6,552 bases of DNA from Limnohabitans sp. GTDB taxonomy: Bacteria > Pseudomonadota > Gammaproteobacteria > Burkholderiales > Burkholderiaceae_C. The position numbers and the translations under genes were made by a program. This document shows, piece after piece, positions 1-6,552 of this stretch. The DNA lies in contig JAKFXJ010000358.1 of NCBI GenBank assembly GCA_021731425.1, positions 1 to 6,552 of the forward strand, read 5' to 3'. The notes under the pieces are model-generated. The model was not told the DNA's origin. It saw only the letters and a list, made by a program, of their open reading frames with translations, and made no database searches. Positions within the stretch are counted from its first letter, which is position 1. Every line of letters starts with the position of its first letter.

Positions 1-2
1 CG

Positions 3-128
3 GGCATGTTCCCTTTGGACAGCAACGCCAGCTGGGAAAAGAACGCTGCCAGCCTCAAACAATTGTCCCGATTGCGGGATCGCCTCAAGGCCCTGGAGGC
101 CCACATTCAAAATAACAAGGAAACATGA
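3..128 (+). CDS. lpxD: LpxD C-terminal fragment: UDP-3-O-(3-hydroxyacyl)glucosamine N-acyltransferase (5' end outside window)
   Basis: Only the last 41 residues and the TGA stop are in the window; the gene starts upstream. The visible peptide starts [20 protein letters not shown] and ends in a Leu/Arg/Lys-rich helix with residues such as [10 protein letters not shown]. This is the look of the C-terminal helical tail that follows the left-handed beta-helix in LpxD. In the family, LpxD transfers an (R)-3-hydroxyacyl chain from acyl-ACP to the 2-amino group of UDP-3-O-acylglucosamine, the third step of lipid A synthesis, in the cytoplasm. The catalytic histidine lies upstream and cannot be checked. 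The identification rests on this tail plus the following fabZ-lpxA-lpxB order, which is the standard proteobacterial arrangement. Its TGA overlaps the first possible fabZ ATG (ATGA, 125-128). Confidence 0.85.
   Translation, partial: GMFPLDSNASWEKNAASLKQLSRLRDRLKALEAHIQNNKET
117..121 (+). promoter_or_regulatory. Ribosome binding site for fabZ
   Basis: The sequence AAGGA lies inside the end of lpxD. It is only 3 nt from the ATG at 125, 9 nt from the ATG at 131 and 12 nt from the ATG at 134. Usual spacing favours 131 as the true fabZ start. Confidence 0.6.
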
Positions 129-130
129 CC

Positions 131-577
131 ATGATGGACATCCACAAAATTCTCAAACAGCTGCCGCACCGCTACCCCATTTTGCTGGTGGACCGCGTGC
201 TTGAACTCGAAAAAGGCGTTCGCATCAAGGCGCTCAAAAACGTGTCGATCAACGAGCCCCATTTCCAGGGTCACTTTCCCCACCGTCCGGTGATGCCGGG
301 TGTGTTGATGCTGGAAGCCCTGGCCCAAGCCGCAGCCTTGCTCGCCTTTGACACCTTGGGTGAGACACCCGATGACCAGACCGTGTATTACTTTGCCGGC
401 ATCGACGGCGCCCGATTCAAGCGCCCGGTGGAGCCTGGTGATCAGCTGATCTTGGAAGTCGAGCTCGACCGAATGAAAGCCGGTATTTTCAAGTTCAAGG
501 CACGCGCCAAGGTGGGCGACGAGATCGCGACCGAGGCCGAGTTGATGTGCACCATGCGGAAAATTCCTCAGGCTTGA
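131..577 (+). CDS. fabZ: 3-hydroxyacyl-[acyl-carrier-protein] dehydratase FabZ
   Basis: FabZ dehydrates (R)-3-hydroxyacyl-ACP to trans-2-enoyl-ACP in the fatty acid elongation cycle (type II system, cytoplasm). The protein is 148 aa from the ATG at 131, a normal FabZ length, and has a single hot-dog fold. The family opening is clear ([17 protein letters not shown]). So is the active-site segment [20 protein letters not shown], with the catalytic His (residue 48, in GHFP) and Glu (residue 62, in LEALAQ) spaced 14 residues apart, as in E. coli FabZ. Three ATGs (125, 131, 134) are in frame. I chose 131 because of the Shine-Dalgarno spacing and because MMDIHKIL is a usual beginning; 125 would overlap the lpxD stop and add two residues. 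FabZ competes with LpxA and LpxD for 3-hydroxyacyl-ACP, so co-expression with them makes sense. Confidence 0.96.
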   Translation: MMDIHKILKQLPHRYPILLVDRVLELEKGVRIKALKNVSINEPHFQGHFPHRPVMPGVLMLEALAQAAALLAFDTLGETPDDQTVYYFAGIDGARFKRPVEPGDQLILEVELDRMKAGIFKFKARAKVGDEIATEAELMCTMRKIPQA

Positions 578-582
578 GTCAC

Positions 583-1377
583 ATGAGCAAGATCCATCCA
601 ACGGCCATCATCAGCCCGGGGGCCGAGCTTGACTCATCGGTGAGTGTTGGGCCTTACACCGTGATCGGGCCGCATGTGCGCATCGGTGCCGGAACCACGG
701 TGGCCAGCCACTGCGTGATCGAGGGCCACACCACAATTGGCAGTGACAACCGGATTTTTCAGTTCAGTTCGCTGGGCGCAGTGCCCCAAGACAAGAAGTA
801 CAACAACGAGCCTTGTGAGTTGGTGATTGGAGACCGCAACACCATCCGTGAGTTTTGCACCTTCAACATCGGCTCGCCTGGCGACCGGGCCGTGACCTCG
901 GTGGGCAACGACAACTGGATCATGGCTTATGTGCACCTGGCGCACGACTGCCAAGTGGGCAACCACACGATCTTTGCCAACAACACGCAACTGGCCGGAC
1001 ATGTGGTCGTTGATGACTGGGTGATTTTGGGTGGCTTCACCGTGGTGCACCAGTTTTGCCGCATCGGGGCGCACAGTTTCACGGCCATGAACTCTTTGCT
1101 GTTTGCCGACCTGCCGCCTTTTGTGATGGCGCAAGGCCAGCCAGCCCAAGCGCGGTCGATGAACTTTGAAGGTTTGCGCCGCAGGGGCTTTTCTGCAGAA
1201 CGCATCAGTGCTGTTAAGGCCATGCACAAAGCTTTGTACCGTGATGGCTTGTCGCTCAGCGATGCCATGAACCGCATTGGTGCTTTGGCTACCGGAAAGC
1301 CCGAGGCCCAGCCTGATGTCGACATGATGCTCAGCTTTTTACAGGCGGCCTCACCCCAGCGTGGGATCGTGCGTTGA
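583..1377 (+). CDS. lpxA: Acyl-ACP--UDP-N-acetylglucosamine O-acyltransferase LpxA
   Basis: LpxA catalyses the first step of lipid A synthesis: transfer of an (R)-3-hydroxyacyl chain from ACP to the 3-OH of UDP-GlcNAc, as a cytoplasmic trimer. The protein is 264 aa (E. coli 262). Residues 1-185 are hexapeptide repeats of a left-handed beta-helix (for example [18 protein letters not shown]); the rest is the helical C-terminal domain ([13 protein letters not shown]). H121 in [11 protein letters not shown] matches the catalytic H125 of E. coli. H118, H140 and H156 keep the spacing of E. coli H122, H144 and H160. M169 falls at the chain-length 'ruler' position, Gly173 in E. coli (see findings). 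The ATG at 583 starts the conserved [10 protein letters not shown], 5 nt after the fabZ stop; only a weak GAG precedes it, so translational coupling is likely. An upstream in-frame ATG at 547 would lie inside fabZ and add unconserved residues. Confidence 0.97.
   Translation: MSKIHPTAIISPGAELDSSVSVGPYTVIGPHVRIGAGTTVASHCVIEGHTTIGSDNRIFQFSSLGAVPQDKKYNNEPCELVIGDRNTIREFCTFNIGSPGDRAVTSVGNDNWIMAYVHLAHDCQVGNHTIFANNTQLAGHVVVDDWVILGGFTVVHQFCRIGAHSFTAMNSLLFADLPPFVMAQGQPAQARSMNFEGLRRRGFSAERISAVKAMHKALYRDGLSLSDAMNRIGALATGKPEAQPDVDMMLSFLQAASPQRGIVR
1363..1366 (+). promoter_or_regulatory. Weak ribosome binding site for the lpxB TTG start
   Basis: GGGA inside the end of lpxA, 7 nt upstream of the TTG at 1374. 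The other candidate lpxB starts (GTG 1398, ATG 1434) have no visible Shine-Dalgarno match, which supports TTG as the start. Confidence 0.4.
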
Positions 1378-2552
1378 CATATCCCGCAAATTCGCCCGTG
1401 CTCAAAGCCCCTGCGGGGGCTTTGTCCTTTGCCATGGTGGCTGGTGAAACCTCAGGCGATTTGCTCGCGGGTTTGCTGATTCAGGGCCTGCATTTACGCT
1501 GGCCCCAGGCGCAGGGTGTTGGCATTGGTGGGCCACGGATGCAGGCCCAAGGTTTTCAAGCTTGGTGGCCACACGAAAAATTGGCCGTGCGCGGTTATGT
1601 CGAGGTGTTGCGCCATTACCGGGGCATTGTCGCCATCCGCGATCAGCTGCACCAGCGTTTGCTGGCCCAGCCGCCCGATGTGTTCATCGGGGTGGATGCG
1701 CCCGATTTCAACCTCGATCTGGAAGCTCGTCTCAAAGCCGCCGGCATCCCCACGGTGCATTTTGTTTGCCCATCGATCTGGGCGTGGCGCCCTGAGCGGA
1801 TTGAGAAGATCCGCCGAAGTGTGGACCACATGCTCTGTATTTTTCCGTTTGAGCCAGCCCTATTGGCCAAAGCCGGCGTGGATGCCACCTATGTTGGGCA
1901 CCCACTGGCTCAAACCATCCCCATGCACCCAGACCGCACGGCTGCTCGCCAAGCCTTGGGCTTGGATGTACAAGGGCCCGTGGTGGCGGTTTTGCCCGGA
2001 AGCAGACTGTCCGAAATCGAGCACCTGACGCCCCGCTTTGTTCAGGCCGCCCAACTCATGCAGCGACAAAACCCTTCGCTGCAATTTGTTTTGCCTGCCA
2101 TCCCCAGCTTGTTGCCACGCATTCAGGCGCTGGTCGATGCGCAAGGCGGTGTGCCCGGTTTGCACTTGGTCCAAGGTCAGTCACACCATGCATTGGCAGC
2201 ATGTGACGTGACCTTGATTGCCAGCGGCACAGCCACGCTCGAGGCGGCTTTGTTCAAGCGGCCCATGGTGATTGGTTACCACATGAACTGGCTCAGTTGG
2301 CAGATCATGAAGCGCCAACAGCTTCAGCCTTGGGTGGGTTTGCCCAACATCCTGAGCGAGGACTTTGTGGTGCCCGAGTTCTTGCAGGACCGTTGCACGC
2401 CCGAGGCCCTGGCACGGGCTTGTCTGGACTGGTTGTCTGCACCTGATCGCGTGGATGCTTTGCAATCCCGATTTGAACAATTGCACCTCACTTTGCAGTG
2501 CGACACTGCAAAACTTGCGACCCATGCCCTCGAAAAAGTCCTTTCTCGCTGA
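1374..2552 (+). CDS. lpxB: Lipid-A-disaccharide synthase LpxB
   Basis: LpxB is a GT19 glycosyltransferase. It joins UDP-2,3-diacylglucosamine and 2,3-diacylglucosamine-1-phosphate (lipid X) into the lipid A disaccharide at the inner face of the inner membrane. The protein is 392 aa (E. coli 382). Landmarks in order are the N-terminal [13 protein letters not shown] (residues 21-33); GVDAPDFN (106-113), which contains the conserved acidic cluster; [11 protein letters not shown] (132-142); LPGSRLSEI (207-215), in the nucleotide-sugar half; [11 protein letters not shown] (283-293); and LPNIL (323-327). No membrane segment is evident, as expected for a peripheral membrane protein. The chosen start is TTG at 1374, which overlaps the lpxA stop as TTGA. 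GTG 1398 would remove eight residues. ATG 1434 would cut into the first conserved strand and is unlikely. Overlap with lpxA points to coupled translation. Confidence 0.96.
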   Translation: MTYPANSPVLKAPAGALSFAMVAGETSGDLLAGLLIQGLHLRWPQAQGVGIGGPRMQAQGFQAWWPHEKLAVRGYVEVLRHYRGIVAIRDQLHQRLLAQPPDVFIGVDAPDFNLDLEARLKAAGIPTVHFVCPSIWAWRPERIEKIRRSVDHMLCIFPFEPALLAKAGVDATYVGHPLAQTIPMHPDRTAARQALGLDVQGPVVAVLPGSRLSEIEHLTPRFVQAAQLMQRQNPSLQFVLPAIPSLLPRIQALVDAQGGVPGLHLVQGQSHHALAACDVTLIASGTATLEAALFKRPMVIGYHMNWLSWQIMKRQQLQPWVGLPNILSEDFVVPEFLQDRCTPEALARACLDWLSAPDRVDALQSRFEQLHLTLQCDTAKLATHALEKVLSR

Positions 2553-3141
2553 GCAGTCCGCTTTGCATTTTCCTGTCTCAGGCTTGACAGCAGGCGTGGA
2601 CGAGGCCGGGCGCGGACCTTTGGCGGGTCCGGTGGTCGCCGCAGCGGTGATCTTGGACGACTTGAATCCCATTCAAGGCCTGAACGACTCCAAAAAACTC
2701 ACCGCCAAACGCCGCGAAGTCCTGTTTGACGAGATCCGGGCGCGGGCCCTGTGTTTCGCGATTGCCGAGGCCAGTGTGGAGGAAATAGACCAAATCAATA
2801 TTTTGCAAGCCACCTTGCTGGCCATGAAGCGGGCGGTAGAGGCTTTGCGATTGCCGCCTAAGTTGGTGCTGGTCGATGGCAACCGCTTGCCCACCTTGTC
2901 CATACGTGCAGAGGCCATCGTCCAAGGCGACGCACTGGTGCCCGCCATCTCGGCCGCTTCCATTTTGGCCAAAGTGCACCGCGACCGTTTGTGTGACGCG
3001 ATGCACCAGCAGTACCCCTTGTATGGGTTTGACCAGCACAAGGGCTATGGCACCGCGCAGCATTTGGCCGCCTTGCAAGCGCATGGCCCGGCCGATTGCC
3101 ACCGCATGACTTTTGCCCCGGTGGCCAGGAGTGTTCGATGA
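2524..3141 (+). CDS. rnhB: Ribonuclease HII
   Basis: RNase HII cleaves the RNA strand of RNA-DNA hybrids and starts removal of single ribonucleotides from DNA. From the ATG at 2524 the protein is 205 aa (E. coli 198). The metal-binding residues are all present: D26 and E27 in [16 protein letters not shown]118 in LVDGNRLP and D136 in VQGDALVPA. They sit exactly ten positions beyond E. coli D16, E17, D108 and D126. Other family blocks are LNDSKKLT (53-60), [12 protein letters not shown] (144-155) and [14 protein letters not shown] (167-180), and the tail HRMTFAPV is typical. The start overlaps the end of lpxB by 29 nt and has no clear Shine-Dalgarno sequence. TTG 2563 is an in-frame alternative after the lpxB stop and would still keep the whole domain. 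The far-upstream ATG at 2365 is rejected because the added residues are not RNase HII-like. rnhB next to lpxB also occurs in E. coli. Confidence 0.95.
   Translation: MPSKKSFLAEQSALHFPVSGLTAGVDEAGRGPLAGPVVAAAVILDDLNPIQGLNDSKKLTAKRREVLFDEIRARALCFAIAEASVEEIDQINILQATLLAMKRAVEALRLPPKLVLVDGNRLPTLSIRAEAIVQGDALVPAISAASILAKVHRDRLCDAMHQQYPLYGFDQHKGYGTAQHLAALQAHGPADCHRMTFAPVARSVR
3127..3131 (+). promoter_or_regulatory. Strong ribosome binding site for the RNA methyltransferase gene
   Basis: AGGAG within the last codons of rnhB, 6 nt before the ATG at 3138. It fixes the methyltransferase start at 3138, not at an in-frame ATG at 3096 inside rnhB. Confidence 0.75.
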
Positions 3142-3911
3142 AACCGATCAGTTCGCGTGACAACCCGCAGCTCAAAGCCTGGCGGCGCTTGGCCCAGGAC
3201 AGCACGGCTTACCGCAAGGCGGGGCAGTTCTGGTTGGAAGGCGATCACCTGTGCCGCGCCGCCTTGCAACGCGGTGTGCGTCCGCTGCAGGTGGTGCTGA
3301 CCGAGTCGTTTCAAGCCGAGCAGGGCGAGGAATGGCTGGGGCTGACCGATCAGACCTTTGTGGTGCCCGATGCCTTGTTTGCCAGCCTAAGTGGCCTGGA
3401 GTCACCGGCCCGCATGGGCTTTGTGGTGGCGTGGCAAGCAGCTCATGAGGTGTTGCCAGACGCCGCCACCGTGGTGCTGGACCGTTTGCAGGACGCAGGC
3501 AATGTGGGGGCCATTTTGCGTTGTGCCTCTGCTTTTGGTTACCGCCAGGTTCTGGCCATCAAGGGCACGGCGGCCTTGTGGTCACCCAAGGTGTTACGCT
3601 CGGGCATGGGGGCGCATTTTGGTCTGCATTTGGTAGAAGCCCTCAGCGAGGACGATGTGGCGGCTTTGCGGGTGCCCTTGCTCACCACCAGCTCCCACGA
3701 GGGCCCGTTTTTGCACGCCTTGCTGCAAGCCGGTGATTTGCCCCAAAAGTGTGCATGGGTCTTTGGTCACGAAGGGCAGGGCGTCAGCGCCAGCCTGATG
3801 GCCCAGGCCCGGCACCAGGTTCGAATTGCCCAGCCTGGCGGGGAAGAATCGCTCAATGTGGCCACGGCAGCGGCCATTTGCCTGCACGCCAGCGCCACGG
3901 CAGGTCCCTGA
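3138..3911 (+). CDS. SpoU/TrmH-family RNA 2'-O-ribose methyltransferase, target unassigned
   Basis: This is a SPOUT-superfamily (SpoU/TrmH) enzyme predicted to methylate a ribose 2'-OH in rRNA or tRNA using S-adenosylmethionine. The protein is 257 aa. Residues 1-100 resemble the SpoU substrate-binding domain ([15 protein letters not shown], then FWLEGDHL), as in RlmB-like and AviRb/TsnR-like proteins. The catalytic knot domain shows all three SpoU motifs. Motif 1 is [20 protein letters not shown] (114-133), with N122 and the catalytic Arg128. Motif 2 is [10 protein letters not shown] (208-217). Motif 3 is [18 protein letters not shown] (234-251), with the S-L-N core at 238-240. The domain layout excludes a TrmL-type minimal enzyme, but the nucleotide it modifies cannot be read from sequence. 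The ATG at 3138 overlaps the rnhB stop (ATGA) and has a strong AGGAG. It is the last gene of the co-directional run. Confidence 0.9.
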   Translation: MKPISSRDNPQLKAWRRLAQDSTAYRKAGQFWLEGDHLCRAALQRGVRPLQVVLTESFQAEQGEEWLGLTDQTFVVPDALFASLSGLESPARMGFVVAWQAAHEVLPDAATVVLDRLQDAGNVGAILRCASAFGYRQVLAIKGTAALWSPKVLRSGMGAHFGLHLVEALSEDDVAALRVPLLTTSSHEGPFLHALLQAGDLPQKCAWVFGHEGQGVSASLMAQARHQVRIAQPGGEESLNVATAAAICLHASATAGP

Positions 3912-3977
3912 GGCATTTGTGGCGCGGTTGCAGGGTCAAACTGCGTGATTTGTCAGGGTTTACTAGCGGTCCTCAGC

Positions 3978-3983
3978 TATAAT
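3978..3983 (+). promoter_or_regulatory. Candidate carAB promoter, -10 element TATAAT
   Basis: A perfect sigma-70 -10 hexamer lies 67 bp after the methyltransferase stop and 126 bp before the carA GTG. No good -35 hexamer sits at 16-18 bp spacing. TTGTCA at 3950-3955 resembles one but is 22 bp away, and TTTACT at 3959-3964 is only 13 bp away. There is no extended -10 TG. Weak -35 contact may mean that an activator is needed. Predicted transcription start is about 3989-3990. Confidence 0.6.
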
Positions 3984-4054
3984 GAGAGGCTTTCCCGCAT
4001 CAACCTGTACGCCACAGTCCATCCCAGGCCCAATCCTCGAACAAGCAGCCAAAA

Positions 4055-4068
4055 AGAGATCTATCTCT
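4055..4068 (+). other. Small hairpin in the carAB leader
   Basis: AGAGA (4055-4059) and TCTCT (4064-4068) are perfectly complementary around a four-base TCTA loop, preceded by a run of A. The stem is short and A/G-rich, so it is only marginally stable. It lies about 30 nt upstream of the carA Shine-Dalgarno sequence. No function can be assigned. Confidence 0.3.
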
Positions 4069-4099
4069 GGTGAGTGCTGAGGCGTACCCGAACTATTCC

Positions 4100-4103
4100 G
4101 GAG
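4100..4103 (+). promoter_or_regulatory. Ribosome binding site for carA
   Basis: GGAG (within CCGGAGAA) lies 6 nt before the GTG at 4110. It selects this codon over the in-frame GTG at 4074, which has no good Shine-Dalgarno sequence. Confidence 0.7.
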
Positions 4104-4109
4104 AACCCA

Positions 4110-5273
4110 GTGCTTTTGTCTCTTCAGGGAACCTTCCCGCCCGCCATCTTGGCGCTTGCAGACGGCACGGTCTTTATCGGCAATTCGATCGGAGCCACCG
4201 GCTCCACCGTCGGCGAAGTGGTGTTCAACACCTCGCTCACCGGCTACCAAGAAATCCTCACCGACCCCAGCTATTGCCAGCAGATCGTCACCCTGACGTA
4301 CCCGCACATCGGTAATTACGGCGTCAACGTGGAAGACATCGAATCCGACAAAGTCCATGCCGCTGGTCTGATCATCAAAGACTTGCCTTTGGTGGCGAGC
4401 AACTTCCGCTCCAGCCAAACCTTGTCGTCCTACCTGGTGGATGCGGGCACAGTGGCCATTGCCAACATCGACACACGCCAACTGACCCGCATCTTGCGCA
4501 CCCAGGGTGCCCAAAACGGGGCCATCGTGGGTCTGGCCAAAGGCCAAGCGGTCACCCAAGCGGTGATTGACCAGGCGATTGCTGCAGCCAAGGCGGCCCC
4601 CAACATGGCGGGTCTCGATTTGGCGCAAAAAGTCACCGTGGCCCAGTCTTACGACTGGACCCAATCCGAGTGGCAACTGGGTGCTGGTTATGGCACGCAA
4701 ACCTCCCCCAAGTTCCATGTGGTGGCGTACGACTATGGTGTGAAGAAAAACATCTTGCGCATGTTGGCTGAGCGCGGCTGCAAAGTCACCGTGGTGCCTG
4801 CGAAGACCCCTGCAGCTGAGGTGCTCAAGCACAAGCCCGACGGCATCTTTTTGTCCAACGGTCCTGGCGATCCACAGCCCTGTGACTACGCGATTGCGGC
4901 AGCTGCTGAGTTGATCGAAACTGGCATCCCCACCTTCGGCATTTGCTTGGGCCACCAGATCATGGCTTTGGCCAGCGGCGCCAAGACCTTCAAGATGAAG
5001 TTTGGTCACCACGGCGCAAACCACCCCGTCAAAGACCTGGATTCCGGCCGGGTGTCCATCACCAGCCAAAACCACGGTTTTGCAGTGGACGAAAAGTCCT
5101 TGCCCGCCAACTTGCGTGCCACACACGTGTCTTTGTTTGACGGTACTTTGCAGGGTCTGGCCCGCACCGACAAGCCTGCGTTCTGCTTCCAGGGTCACCC
5201 CGAAGCATCGCCCGGCCCACACGACATTGCTTACCTCTTTGACCGCTTCATCAAACTGATGGAGGCGAAATAA
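4110..5273 (+). CDS. carA: Carbamoyl-phosphate synthase small subunit (glutamine amidotransferase)
   Basis: CarA hydrolyses glutamine and channels ammonia to CarB, which makes carbamoyl phosphate for arginine and pyrimidine synthesis. From the GTG at 4110 the protein is 387 aa (E. coli 382). The N-terminal CPSase small-subunit domain shows [20 protein letters not shown] and [11 protein letters not shown]. The C-terminal half is a class I (triad) glutamine amidotransferase, with FLSNGPGDP, the nucleophile elbow GICLGHQIM (Cys279) and [12 protein letters not shown] (His363, Glu365). The Cys-to-His distance of 84 residues equals that of E. coli Cys269-His353. The GTG start is chosen for its GGAG at 6 nt and because [19 protein letters not shown] is a sensible beginning. 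The in-frame GTG at 4074 would add twelve unsupported residues. carB follows after one base, so the two are clearly an operon. The coding strand has no TTA, CTA or TCA codon. Confidence 0.97.
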   Translation: MLLSLQGTFPPAILALADGTVFIGNSIGATGSTVGEVVFNTSLTGYQEILTDPSYCQQIVTLTYPHIGNYGVNVEDIESDKVHAAGLIIKDLPLVASNFRSSQTLSSYLVDAGTVAIANIDTRQLTRILRTQGAQNGAIVGLAKGQAVTQAVIDQAIAAAKAAPNMAGLDLAQKVTVAQSYDWTQSEWQLGAGYGTQTSPKFHVVAYDYGVKKNILRMLAERGCKVTVVPAKTPAAEVLKHKPDGIFLSNGPGDPQPCDYAIAAAAELIETGIPTFGICLGHQIMALASGAKTFKMKFGHHGANHPVKDLDSGRVSITSQNHGFAVDEKSLPANLRATHVSLFDGTLQGLARTDKPAFCFQGHPEASPGPHDIAYLFDRFIKLMEAK

Positions 5274-5274
5274 C

Positions 5275-6552
5275 ATGCCCAAGCGCACCGACCTCAAAAG
5301 CATCCTCATCATTGGCGCGGGCCCGATCATCATTGGTCAGGCCTGTGAGTTCGACTACTCCGGCGTGCAGGCCTGCAAAGCTTTGCGTGAAGAGGGCTAC
5401 AAAGTTATCCTGATCAACAGCAACCCTGCCACGATCATGACCGACCCGGCCACGGCCGACGTGACCTACATCGAGCCCATCACCTGGCAGACGGTTGAGA
5501 AGATCATCGCCAAAGAGCGCCCCGATGCGATCTTGCCTACCATGGGTGGCCAAACTGCGCTCAACTGCGCTTTGGACTTGTGGCACCACGGCGTGCTCGA
5601 AAAATACAAAGTCGAGCTGATTGGCGCCACGCCCGAAGCCATTGACAAAGCCGAAGACCGACTGAAGTTCAAGGACGCCATGACCAAGATTGGTCTGGGA
5701 TCGGCCCGTTCCGGCATTGCCCACAGCATGGAAGAAGCGTGGGACGTTCAAAAGACCTTGGGCTTCCCCACCGTCATTCGTCCCAGCTTCACCTTGGGCG
5801 GCACGGGCGGCGGTATTGCCTACAACCCCGAAGAATTCGAAGTCATTTGCAAGCGCGGTCTGGAGGCTTCGCCCACCACCGAGTTGTTGATCGAAGAATC
5901 CTTGCTCGGCTGGAAAGAGTACGAGATGGAAGTGGTGCGCGACAAAGCGGACAACTGCATCATCGTGTGCTCGATTGAAAACCTGGACCCCATGGGTGTA
6001 CACACGGGTGACTCCATCACCGTGGCCCCAGCCCAGACGCTGACCGACAAGGAATACCAGATTTTGCGCAACGCCTCTTTGGCCGTTTTGCGCGAAATCG
6101 GTGTGGACACGGGCGGCTCGAACGTGCAGTTCTCGATCAACCCCAAAGACGGCCGCATGGTTGTCATTGAGATGAACCCCCGTGTGTCGCGTTCGTCTGC
6201 TTTGGCCTCCAAAGCCACCGGTTTCCCGATCGCCAAAGTGGCCGCGAAGCTGGCTGTGGGTTACACGCTGGATGAGTTGCGCAACGACATCACGGGCGGT
6301 GCCACGCCAGCCTCTTTCGAGCCATCGATCGACTACGTGGTCACCAAGATCCCACGTTTTGCCTTTGAGAAATTCCCGACAGCCGACAGCCGCCTGACCA
6401 CCCAAATGAAGTCGGTGGGCGAGGTGATGGCCATGGGCCGCACCTTCCAAGAGTCCTTCAAGAAAGCCCTGCGTGGTCTTGAAGTCGGCGTGGACGGCAT
6501 GAATGAGAAAACCCAAGACCGCGAAGTGCTCGAGAAGGAACTGGGCGAGCCC
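5275..6552 (+). CDS. carB: Carbamoyl-phosphate synthase large subunit, N-terminal part (runs off the window)
   Basis: The first 426 codons are present, with no stop before the window ends; full CarB proteins are about 1,070 aa. CarB uses two ATP, bicarbonate and the ammonia from CarA to make carbamoyl phosphate. The visible part is the pre-ATP-grasp domain ([20 protein letters not shown], 14-33) and the first ATP-grasp, carboxyphosphate-forming domain. Residues matching the E. coli active site fall at identical numbers: R129, R169, E215, H243, Q285, E299, N301 and R303. Blocks include [11 protein letters not shown] (48-58), [10 protein letters not shown] (88-97), [12 protein letters not shown] (169-180) and [20 protein letters not shown] (299-318). 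The ATG at 5275 has GGAGG at 5261-5265, 9 nt away, inside the end of carA; the gap to the carA TAA is one base. The oligomerization, second ATP-grasp and regulatory domains lie beyond the window. Confidence 0.98.
   Translation, partial: MPKRTDLKSILIIGAGPIIIGQACEFDYSGVQACKALREEGYKVILINSNPATIMTDPATADVTYIEPITWQTVEKIIAKERPDAILPTMGGQTALNCALDLWHHGVLEKYKVELIGATPEAIDKAEDRLKFKDAMTKIGLGSARSGIAHSMEEAWDVQKTLGFPTVIRPSFTLGGTGGGIAYNPEEFEVICKRGLEASPTTELLIEESLLGWKEYEMEVVRDKADNCIIVCSIENLDPMGVHTGDSITVAPAQTLTDKEYQILRNASLAVLREIGVDTGGSNVQFSINPKDGRMVVIEMNPRVSRSSALASKATGFPIAKVAAKLAVGYTLDELRNDITGGATPASFEPSIDYVVTKIPRFAFEKFPTADSRLTTQMKSVGEVMAMGRTFQESFKKALRGLEVGVDGMNEKTQDREVLEKELGEP

Larger units (their letters stand above)
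3912..4109 (+). other. Intergenic region and carAB 5' leader
   Basis: This is the only sizeable gap in the window (198 bp). It contains the candidate carAB promoter, a predicted leader of roughly 120 nt and a short hairpin just upstream of the carA start. I see no stem-loop followed by a T-run that would serve as a terminator for the upstream methyltransferase gene, so some read-through into carAB is possible. I recognise no known riboswitch or attenuator here. Confidence 0.6.

Noticed and set aside
107..1325. Minus-strand open frames opposite fabZ and lpxA
   Set aside because: They are antisense to well-conserved genes. Their His/Arg/Gln-rich products look like reverse reading of GC-rich codons, and no independent start signals are seen.
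3906..3958. CCCTGA (3906-3911) and TCAGGG (3953-3958) as a terminator after the methyltransferase gene
   Set aside because: The stem is only 6 bp with a 41-base loop and no T-run after it, so it does not meet the criteria for an intrinsic terminator.
3971..4082. Seven-base inverted repeat CCTCAGC (3971-3977) and GCTGAGG (4076-4082)
   Set aside because: One arm is upstream of the predicted transcription start, so it would not form in RNA. About one 7-bp match is expected by chance in a region this size.
4070..4315. 81-codon frame starting at GTG 4070 as a leader peptide
   Set aside because: It overlaps carA for more than 200 bases in another frame, has no Shine-Dalgarno sequence and no regulatory codon run. 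It is most likely a shadow frame.
3963..5333. Long minus-strand open frame (456 codons) covering carA and its leader
   Set aside because: It is in exact codon register with carA, so its stops could only come from TTA, CTA or TCA codons, which carA lacks. It ends at a CTA on the + strand at 3963. The product resembles no protein family, while carA is unmistakable.
5251..6516. Long minus-strand open frame (421 codons) opposite carB
   Set aside because: Same cause: codon register with carB and absence of TTA/CTA/TCA codons in this stretch. carB shows every expected active-site residue.
1..6552. Search for mobile elements, CRISPR arrays, tRNA/rRNA genes, toxin-antitoxin or defence genes
   Set aside because: No transposase-like or integrase-like protein, direct-repeat array or RNA gene was seen. 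Every stretch except 3912-4109 is accounted for by housekeeping genes.

Overview
This is an ordinary, densely packed chromosomal segment from a Gram-negative bacterium, most likely a betaproteobacterium of the order Burkholderiales and probably Comamonadaceae-like. The placement is inferred from gene order, moderately high G+C, strong avoidance of TTA/CTA/TCA codons, and the character of the proteins (for example the C-terminus of LpxD and the N-terminus of CarA). No marker gene allows a firmer placement. All supported genes are on the + strand. I see no mobile element, CRISPR array, tRNA or rRNA, and no undescribed system.

Positions 1-3911 form one tightly coupled gene run. It begins with the last 41 codons of lpxD and continues with fabZ, lpxA, lpxB, rnhB and a SpoU/TrmH-family RNA methyltransferase gene. 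Neighbours overlap or are separated by 5 nt or less, so co-transcription is likely, and no internal promoter is evident. LpxA, LpxD and LpxB carry out early steps of lipid A synthesis. FabZ draws on the same (R)-3-hydroxyacyl-ACP pool that LpxA and LpxD use, which fits their co-location. rnhB (RNase HII) follows lpxB, as it does in E. coli.

Positions 3912-4109 are the only real intergenic space (198 bp). They hold a perfect TATAAT -10 element with no good -35 partner, a predicted leader of about 120 nt, a small hairpin, and the Shine-Dalgarno sequence that points to a GTG start for carA.

Positions 4110-6552 hold carA (complete) and carB (first 426 codons, running off the end). Together they encode carbamoyl-phosphate synthetase, which feeds arginine and pyrimidine synthesis. 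All catalytic residues I checked are present in both.

The most informative detail is a methionine at residue 169 of LpxA, the known 'hydrocarbon ruler' position. It predicts a short (C10-like) primary acyl chain on lipid A. The other points worth a second look are the carAB promoter and leader, several non-standard translation starts, and the unassigned RNA target of the methyltransferase.
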